From contig CALFMN010000021.1 in the NCBI GenBank assembly GCA_937879875.1, positions 1-64,000 on the forward strand: DNA of 64,000 bases. The letters run 5' to 3'. The translations under genes were made by a program, and so were the position numbers. The notes beneath the pieces are model-generated. The model saw nothing but the letters and a program-made list of their open reading frames with translations, did not search any database and was not told the DNA's origin. Shown one piece after another: positions 58,183 through 64,000 of this stretch; position 1 is the first letter of the stretch, and each line of letters begins with the position of its first letter. The stretch is from an uncultured Chloroflexota bacterium. GTDB lineage: Bacteria; Chloroflexota; Dehalococcoidia; CAUJGQ01.

Positions 58183-61100
58183 CTACCCGCCGCCCTCAAC
58201 GCCGACGGCGCGCTGGGCGGCGGTGGCGTCGGTGCGGGCCATGAGCTGCGAGGCGATCAGGTGGGAGTAGAGGCCGTCGCGGGCGAGCAGCCGTGCGTGC
58301 CTGCCGCGTTCCACCAGTGCGCCGTCGTCCAGCACCAGGATCTCGTCGGCGTTGCGGATGGTCGAGAGACGGTGCGCGATCACGAAGGTCGTACGGCCGG
58401 CCATCAGCCGGTCCAGCGCCTGACGCACTTCGGCCTCGTTTACCGCATCCAGATGCGAGGTCGCCTCGTCCAGGATCAGTACCGGCGAGTCTTTGAGCAG
58501 CGCCCGCGCGATCGCCACGCGCTGCCGCTGGCCGCCCGAAAGCTGCATGCCGCGCTCGCCCACGCGCGTTTCGTAGCCGTCCGGCAGCGCCGCGGCGAAC
58601 TCGTCCACGTTGGCACGTCGCGCCGCCTCCAGCACCTCGTCGTCGCTCGCCTCCGGCCGGCCGAGCTTCAGGTTCTCCCACAGCGTGGTGTTGAAGAGAT
58701 ACGTGTCCTGCGCGACGAGCGCCACCAGCCGGCGCAGGTCGTCCAGCGCGTAGTCGCGCAGGTCGTGGCCGTCGATCAGGATGCGGCCCTGCTGCGGATC
58801 CCAGAAGCGCAGCAAAAGGTGCGCGAGCGTGGTCTTGCCCGCGCCGGAGCGGCCTACCAGTGCCACGGTTGCGCCCGCCGCGGCGGTGAAGCTCACCTCT
58901 CGTAGAGCCGGCGGGTCGTTGGGCGCGTAGCGGAAGGTGAGATTTTCGCAGACCACGGGCAGGCCGCTGGCCCGCCGCTCGGTCGCCGTCTCCGGCACAC
59001 CGGGGCCGTCCTGCACCGGCACCGGCTCGTCCTCGATCGCGAAGTAGCGCCGCGACGAAGCGAGCGTCTGCATCAGCTCTTTCAGCGTCTTCACCAACTC
59101 CGTTACCGGGCCGAAGGCGGAGGTCGCGAGCACCGTGGCGATCAGCAGATCCGTACGGGCGAGGTGATGGTTTGTCACCAGCCCGGCGCCTACCGCCAGC
59201 ACGGCCAGTGCGCCGAGGCCGGTGAGGATTTCGATGATCGCCGTCTGCAGCGCCTGGTCGCGGAAGAAACGCACCTGCAAATCGGCGAAGCGCCGCCCGC
59301 CGGCCGCGATCTCGGCCGTGCGCGCCGGGCCGGCGTCGAAGGCGGCGATCGTGCGCAGCCCCTGCACGCCGTCCACCATGCCCGCGTTCAGCGTTCCCGT
59401 GCCGTCGCGCAGCTCCGCGCCCAGCCGCTCCATCGCGCCGCTCGCCAGCCAGGGCGTCAGCGCCACGCCGGCCAGAAACGGCAGCAGCGCCAGCGCCAGC
59501 GACCAGTTGTAAACCAGCAGGGCGATCAGCACCGCGCCGGGCACGAGCACCGCGACGAACAGCGGCGAGATCGTATGCGCGAAGAACAGCTCGATCGTCT
59601 CCACGTCGCCGGTCGCCATGCTGACCACGTCGCCGGAGCGGCGGCGCTGCAAGTAGGCCGGCGCCAGCGGGTCGAGCATCTTGAACAGGGCGATGCGCAT
59701 CTCCGAGAGCAGGCGGAAGGCGAGGTCGTGCGCGATCCACGACTCGGCCCAGGTGAGAAACGCCGTGATCGGCACCAGCACCAGCAGCAGCGTCAGCCAC
59801 GGGTTCAGCGCGTGGCCAAGCGTCACCCGCCCCACCAGCACCGCGCCGGCCACGCCGAGCGCCACGACCGCGGCCGCGCGCAGCAGGCCCAGCGCGAACG
59901 TCAGCGCCATCTCGCCTGCCCAGGGCCGCACCAGCCCCAGCAGGCGCGAATACACGCGCGGCAGCGGCAGCGGCCGGCGCGCGTCTTCGATCGCCAGCTT
60001 CGGCAGCTCTTCGCCGGCGGTGCGGCCGCCGTCACTGCTGCTGCCCGCGGCTTCGGCGGCGGTGGCCGAGGTGATGCCCGCCTGCCGCTCCTCTTCGACC
60101 TCGTGCTGCGCCGCCATCAGTCGGGCATACGTGCCGCCGGCGGCGATCAGCTCGCCGTGGCGGCCCGTCTCCACCAATCGCCCACGCTCCAGCACGATCA
60201 CGCGGTCGGCGTTGACCACGCTGGAGAGGCGGTGCGCGATCGTGAGCGTGGTGCGGCCGCGCTGCAGCCGCTCCAGCGCCTGCTGGATCGCCGCCTCGTT
60301 CTCCGCGTCTACGCTCGAGAGCGCCTCGTCCAGCACCAGGATCGGCGCATCTTTGAGCAACGCCCGCGCGATGGCGATGCGCTGCCGCTGCCCGCCGGAG
60401 AGCCGCGTGCCGCGCTCGCCGACAACGGTCTCGTAGCCCTGCGGCAGCGCGGAGATAAAGTCGTACGCGTTGGCGGCATGGGCCGCCGCTTCCAGCTCGG
60501 CCCGCGTCGCGTCCGGCTTGCCCAGCCGCAGGTTCTCGGCCACCGTGCCGTGGAAGAGATAGGTATCCTGCGCCACCAGCGCGACCTGGCTCCGGATCGT
60601 CGCGAACGGCAGCTCACGCAGATCGTGCCCGCCGAACAGCACGCGCCCCTGCTGCGGCTCGACGAAGCGTAAGAGCAGGTTGACGATCGTGGACTTACCC
60701 GCGCCGCTCGGCCCGACGACGCCCAGCGTCTCGCCTGCGTGCAATTCGAACGACAGATCCTGCAGCGCCGGCCGCCGGCCGCCCTCGTAGCCGAAGGTCA
60801 CGCCCTCAAAGCGCAGCGTCGGTGCGAGCGGTTCGGCCGGCGGCGCGGTCTGCCGTGCATCAGGCACGTCGATCGGCGTGTCGAGCAGGCCGAAGATGCC
60901 CCGCGCCGCGGCCATCGCCAGCATGCCGCGGTGGTAAAGTACGGTCAGGTCGCGCAGTGGTCGGAAGACCTCGACGCCCAGCATCAGCACGATCAGCAGC
61001 GTGCGCAGTTGCAGATCGCCGTCGTGCACGCGCACCGCGCCCCAGGCCAGCGCGACGGCGGCGCCGGCCGAGACGCCGAGCATGGTGATGCCGCCGGTGA

Positions 61101-61821
61101 GGATGTTGACCGCCAGCACGTACATCGTGCTGCGGAAGAGCCGGTGCGCCCGTTCGGCGATCTGGGCGCCGCGCCGCTTACTCTGGCCGAACGCCTTGAG
61201 CGTGGGCAGCCCCTGAATCGTATCAAGCAGATCGGAGGCAAACCCGGAATAGGCGTCGCGCCGGGCGAGGGCGCTGGCGGCGTTCCAGTGGTGGAAGGCC
61301 GCCGGCGCAATCAGCGTGAACAGCGCGAAGAACAGGAAGACCGCGGCCGTCTTCACGTCCAGAAAGGCGAGCACGGCGAAGAGGATCAGCGGCGTCAGCG
61401 CGGCGACGATCAGCTGCGGCAGGTACTGGCCGAAGAAGGTATCCAGGCTCTCCACGCCCTCGACCAGCGCCAGCAGCACGTTGCCGGTGCGCTGTTGATC
61501 GAAGTGGCCGGGGCCGAGCGCCAGCACCTTCTCATAGAGCTGCCGCCGCAACCGCACTTTGAGCACGCCGGCCGTGCGATTGGCGATCTCCTCGCGCCAG
61601 AGCTGCAGCGCCGCACGCAGTACAATCAACGCGGCGATCAGCACGAATGCACCGACGAGGCTGCCGAGCGAGCGGCCCTTGAATACCTGCGCGATCGTGT
61701 CGCCGGTGAGCGCCAGGCGCCAGACGGCGACCGGCACGGCGACGATACCGATCAGCGCGGCAAGAGCAATCCGCCCGCGCATGCCGGCGGTCATGGCGAA
61801 GAGGCGACGGTCGAAATACAT
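58183..61821 (-). CDS. Fused double ABC exporter (two TMD-NBD halves)
   Basis: A 1212-residue protein carrying two complete ABC exporter units in tandem, as a single-chain equivalent of heterodimeric or CydDC-like exporters. The first half has about six membrane helices (MFS-free, VPVAVWRLALTGDTIAQ onward), then an NBD with GPSGAGKST, LSGGQRQR and ILVLDEA. The second half (from about residue 640) repeats the layout with GRSGAGKTT, LSGGQRQR and VLILDEATSHLD. Both NBDs keep the catalytic Glu and H-loops (IAHRLSSV, IAHRLSTI). ATG 61821 follows AAAGG; the substrate is unknown. Confidence 0.92.
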   Translation of the reverse strand: MYFDRRLFAMTAGMRGRIALAALIGIVAVPVAVWRLALTGDTIAQVFKGRSLGSLVGAFVLIAALIVLRAALQLWREEIANRTAGVLKVRLRRQLYEKVLALGPGHFDQQRTGNVLLALVEGVESLDTFFGQYLPQLIVAALTPLILFAVLAFLDVKTAAVFLFFALFTLIAPAAFHHWNAASALARRDAYSGFASDLLDTIQGLPTLKAFGQSKRRGAQIAERAHRLFRSTMYVLAVNILTGGITMLGVSAGAAVALAWGAVRVHDGDLQLRTLLIVLMLGVEVFRPLRDLTVLYHRGMLAMAAARGIFGLLDTPIDVPDARQTAPPAEPLAPTLRFEGVTFGYEGGRRPALQDLSFELHAGETLGVVGPSGAGKSTIVNLLLRFVEPQQGRVLFGGHDLRELPFATIRSQVALVAQDTYLFHGTVAENLRLGKPDATRAELEAAAHAANAYDFISALPQGYETVVGERGTRLSGGQRQRIAIARALLKDAPILVLDEALSSVDAENEAAIQQALERLQRGRTTLTIAHRLSSVVNADRVIVLERGRLVETGRHGELIAAGGTYARLMAAQHEVEEERQAGITSATAAEAAGSSSDGGRTAGEELPKLAIEDARRPLPLPRVYSRLLGLVRPWAGEMALTFALGLLRAAAVVALGVAGAVLVGRVTLGHALNPWLTLLLVLVPITAFLTWAESWIAHDLAFRLLSEMRIALFKMLDPLAPAYLQRRRSGDVVSMATGDVETIELFFAHTISPLFVAVLVPGAVLIALLVYNWSLALALLPFLAGVALTPWLASGAMERLGAELRDGTGTLNAGMVDGVQGLRTIAAFDAGPARTAEIAAGGRRFADLQVRFFRDQALQTAIIEILTGLGALAVLAVGAGLVTNHHLARTDLLIATVLATSAFGPVTELVKTLKELMQTLASSRRYFAIEDEPVPVQDGPGVPETATERRASGLPVVCENLTFRYAPNDPPALREVSFTAAAGATVALVGRSGAGKTTLAHLLLRFWDPQQGRILIDGHDLRDYALDDLRRLVALVAQDTYLFNTTLWENLKLGRPEASDDEVLEAARRANVDEFAAALPDGYETRVGERGMQLSGGQRQRVAIARALLKDSPVLILDEATSHLDAVNEAEVRQALDRLMAGRTTFVIAHRLSTIRNADEILVLDDGALVERGRHARLLARDGLYSHLIASQLMARTDATAAQRAVGVEGGG

Positions 61822-62042
61822 GGCTGCCTTTCCCCGGCTGGGCTGCATGCCTATTATGCGGCGAGTGGAGCCATATCGCGTCCCACGCGCGGCGCCATGC
61901 CCACTCTAACTGCGACGAATTGCAGTTGCAATCGACGGACACCCAACGGGGCACGAGTTGAACGCCCGCGTGACCGCCAATTGCTGCTTGTGCGCGTGCA
62001 AGAAAAGTGTTCCGGGCTGTACGCGTCGTGTGAAGTGTGTCC

Positions 62043-62071
62043 TTGATCCGCTGATGTACCCTTCGTACTGT
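62043..62071 (+). promoter_or_regulatory. Candidate sigma-70-type promoter of PP2C gene
   Basis: TTGATC (62043-62048) and TACTGT (62066-62071) are separated by 17 bases and lie about 60 bases upstream of the GTG start. It is the best -35/-10 pair in the 308-base divergent region (61822-62129), which otherwise has no gene. Confidence 0.4.
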
Positions 62072-62129
62072 TGAGATCTGCCGAAGATCAGGCAGTTTGC
62101 GGCAGCGGTACGCGCCGCCTGGAGGAATC

Positions 62130-63776
62130 GTGAGCGACCCGCCGGCTCCGGACAGCGCGATTCGCAGCGACCCGGGCCGCGTCCGCAGCAACAATGAGGA
62201 CGCGGTCGGTGGGTTCGAGCCGGCCGATCGCGCCCTGCGCGCCGAGCGCGGCTGTCTCTATGTCGTCGCCGACGGCATGGGCGGCCATGCGGCGGGCGAG
62301 GTCGCCTCCAACTACGCCGTCGCCGCGATTCTGCGCGAATACTTCATGCAGCCGTGGGAAGGCATGGAGCCCTCGTTGCGGGCGGCCATCGCCGCCGCCA
62401 ATACGGCGATCCATGAAGAGAGCGACGCGCCCGGCGAGCATCAGGGCATGGGCAGCACGGTCGTGGCGGCGGCGGTGCTGGGCGACCGTGCCGTCATCGC
62501 CAACGTGGGCGACAGCCGCGCCTACCTGCTGCATGACGGCCAACTGCGGCAGGTGAGCCTCGACCACAGCTGGGTAGCGGAGCGCGTGGCGATCGGCCTG
62601 CTCACGCCCGAGGAGGCCGCGGCCCACCCCGGCAAGAACGTCCTCACCCGCAACCTGGGCTTCAGCCCGCAGGCCGAGCCGAGTGTGGCCGAGATCGCCG
62701 TGCAGGCCGGCGATCGGTTGCTGCTCTGCAGCGACGGCCTCAGCGGCCCGCTGACCGAGGAGAAGCTGCATGAGCTGCTCGGCGCAGGCGATGCCGAGCA
62801 GGCAGCGGCGGCGTTGATCGCGGCGGCAAACGAGGCGGGCGGGCCGGACAACATCGGCGTGGTTGTCGTGGCGCCGGGCGCAAAACGCGCGCGGGCGCCG
62901 CAAGGAACGCTGGCGGCGCTGCATCCGCCGTCGTGGCAACCCCCGCCGCCGGAGCCGCTGCCGGAGCTGCAGCCGGCGACGGACGTGTCGGCGGAGCCGC
63001 CGCCGCTGCCGCCGGAGCCACTGCCGCTGCCGGCCGCGCCGTCGCGGAAACTGCCACCGCGACTCTTCATCGGAGCTATCGCCGCTGTCGTGCTCTTGGG
63101 CGTGCTGACGGCGGGCGGCATCGCCGTGGCGGGCCGCGGCAGCACCAGCCGCAAGCCAGCGGCGGCGGTAGTGGCGGCGACGAGCGCTCCCGCGGCCACC
63201 GCGCCGGCCGCCAGCGCCACGGCAACGCCCGCGGCGACGGCCACGCCCGCCGCCGCGGCGACCACGGTGTCCGTGCTTGCCGCGCCCGTGTCCCCTGCCA
63301 GCCCGACGCCGCCGGCCGTGACGCCCGCGGCCACGCCCGGCGCGGCGCCCACAAGCCCCGGAGATAGCCGCGGGCCGGGCGGCAGTAGCGGCAGCACCAC
63401 CAGCGGCTCGGCGCCGGCGCCACGCACGGGCGGCGGCACCAGCGGCTCGACGGGCGGCGGCCTGAGCAGCGGTGGCACCCTGGGCGGTGTGCCGGGAGCG
63501 ACCCCGTCGGTCGTCTATCAAGCGCGCGCGGGCGACACACTGGGGAGTCTGTGGCAGAGCTGCTACACGGCGGCGTTTCCGGACATTCTCGTGTTTGCCC
63601 AGGTCGCAGCCGCGCTGAACGAGCGCGGCCTCGATCTGAATAACCTGCGTGCCGGCGATCAGGTCACGCTGCCCGGCGGCTGGTCCGGCGCCGGCTGCCC
63701 GCTGACAGGCTCGCCGACGGCGCCTGCTGGCCCGCCGCCGCGCCTGAACCCTGGTGTTCTGCCCCGGCCGTTCTAG
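62130..63776 (+). CDS. Membrane PP2C phosphatase with LysM-like C-terminal domain
   Basis: A 548-residue protein. GTG 62130 follows GGAGG by four bases; the frame extends to 62097. Residues 10-250 are a PP2C Ser/Thr phosphatase with all metal ligands: RSNNEDAVG, VVADGMGGHAAGEV, VANVGDSRAYL-like (here IANVGDSRAYLL), LLLCSDGLSGPL and GGPDNIGVVVV. A Pro-rich stretch leads to a membrane helix (LFIGAIAAVVLLGVLTAGG) near 310-330. A Thr/Ala/Pro-rich spacer and a Gly/Ser tract follow, and the last 70 residues (YQARAGDTLGSLWQSCYTAA, LNNLRAGDQVTLPGG) resemble a LysM domain outside the cell. A wall-sensing phosphatase is inferred. Confidence 0.88.
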   Translation: MSDPPAPDSAIRSDPGRVRSNNEDAVGGFEPADRALRAERGCLYVVADGMGGHAAGEVASNYAVAAILREYFMQPWEGMEPSLRAAIAAANTAIHEESDAPGEHQGMGSTVVAAAVLGDRAVIANVGDSRAYLLHDGQLRQVSLDHSWVAERVAIGLLTPEEAAAHPGKNVLTRNLGFSPQAEPSVAEIAVQAGDRLLLCSDGLSGPLTEEKLHELLGAGDAEQAAAALIAAANEAGGPDNIGVVVVAPGAKRARAPQGTLAALHPPSWQPPPPEPLPELQPATDVSAEPPPLPPEPLPLPAAPSRKLPPRLFIGAIAAVVLLGVLTAGGIAVAGRGSTSRKPAAAVVAATSAPAATAPAASATATPAATATPAAAATTVSVLAAPVSPASPTPPAVTPAATPGAAPTSPGDSRGPGGSSGSTTSGSAPAPRTGGGTSGSTGGGLSSGGTLGGVPGATPSVVYQARAGDTLGSLWQSCYTAAFPDILVFAQVAAALNERGLDLNNLRAGDQVTLPGGWSGAGCPLTGSPTAPAGPPPRLNPGVLPRPF

Positions 63777-63808
63777 CCGCGCGGATAGCCTCTCGCGCGG
63801 TGGCGTTC

Positions 63809-64000
63809 TCAGTCCGCACGGAAGGGACGGAAGATCGTGCCCGGCTCGTCCGCGTTGCTCAGCGGGTACGCGTAGAGCGCGGACGCGGCGCTGCGCGTGC
63901 GGCGCAGGCTCTCGCGTAGCTGCTCGCGGGCCGCCTCGTCCAGCGGCCCGTGCGTCTGCTCGACCATGCCCAGCATGGCGCTCACGAGCGCTGCCTCTGC
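63809..64000 (-). CDS. Partial GatC/AtzG-like small subunit, 5' end outside window
   Basis: The last 63 residues and stop of a minus-strand gene cut by the window edge. VEQTHGPLDEAAREQLRESL is helical, and ALYAYPLSNADEPGTIFRPF matches the C terminus of GatC-like amidase adaptor proteins such as AtzG, which accompany amidase-signature hydrolases. An amidase gene upstream, beyond base 64000, would support this. Confidence 0.5.
   Translation of the reverse strand, partial: AEAALVSAMLGMVEQTHGPLDEAAREQLRESLRRTRSAASALYAYPLSNADEPGTIFRPFRAD

Noticed and set aside
62211..62225. GGTTCGAGCC, resembling a tRNA T-loop
   Set aside because: It lies inside the PP2C coding sequence and no acceptor or anticodon stem can be formed around it; I found no tRNA in the window.

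Overview
This is a strongly GC-rich bacterial window with dense coding on both strands and short intergenic spaces. I see no rRNA, tRNA, CRISPR array, transposase or phage gene. The gene content is that of an ordinary chromosome: MEP-pathway isoprenoid genes (ispD, ispF), cysE-cysS, lipA, a DarA-like c-di-AMP receptor, nudC, Fe-S and sulfur trafficking, an F420-dependent LLM-type oxidoreductase, an alpha-methylacyl-CoA racemase, a GMC oxidoreductase and a HerA-type ATPase. This mix fits a soil or environmental Chloroflexota-like bacterium best. That assignment is inference from family content and not from a marker gene.

Layout. 0.3-3 kb: a beta-propeller lipoprotein converges on a branched-chain-type solute-binding lipoprotein across a perfect 36-nt palindrome. 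3.3-8.3 kb: a tight five-gene operon of a sigma-like protein, an unknown protein, an ImmA/IrrE metallopeptidase, a NurA-like protein and a HerA/DUF87 ATPase. 8.6-12 kb: an ECF sigma factor fused to a bifunctional-nuclease domain, an MBL hydrolase and a PRC-barrel protein. 12-22 kb: ispD, ispF, cysE, cysS, a GT2-NodB fusion, a universal stress protein, a PAP2 enzyme, a CoA-binding protein, lipA, the DarA-like protein and a LOG-family protein. 22-28 kb: a glycosyltransferase, a methyltransferase, an Fe-S/sulfurtransferase group, a possible small RNA and a secreted protein. 27.5-33 kb: a sigma/anti-sigma pair, an amidohydrolase and a PAS-GGDEF-EAL protein. 33-45 kb: an assortment of metabolic genes (SDRs, CoA racemase, MFS, LLM oxidoreductase, hydantoinase/DUF917). 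45-51 kb: nudC, a BNR-repeat protein, a cupin, an SDR and a GMC oxidoreductase.

51-57.6 kb is the most distinctive accessory region. Two modules, both on the minus strand, pair chromate-resistance ChrB domains with YncE-like beta-propeller proteins. One is linked to a DUF2148 iron-sulfur protein. The other is linked to an orphan cytochrome b C-terminal subunit, a 41-residue membrane peptide, a four-helix membrane protein and a frameshifted succinate-dehydrogenase anchor remnant. No chrA transporter is visible. Similar GCAACC-N2-GGTTGC palindromes lie upstream of both modules. 58-64 kb: a fused double ABC exporter, a membrane PP2C phosphatase with a LysM-like tail, and the end of a GatC/AtzG-like gene.

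Two families of structured intergenic repeats are scattered through the window: six copies of family A (160-280 nt) and three full copies of family B (about 220 nt). Both have terminal inverted repeats. The internal hairpins change sequence between copies but keep their pairing. Several copies supply the start or stop codons of adjacent genes, and one has overwritten the 3' end of an anti-sigma-like gene.
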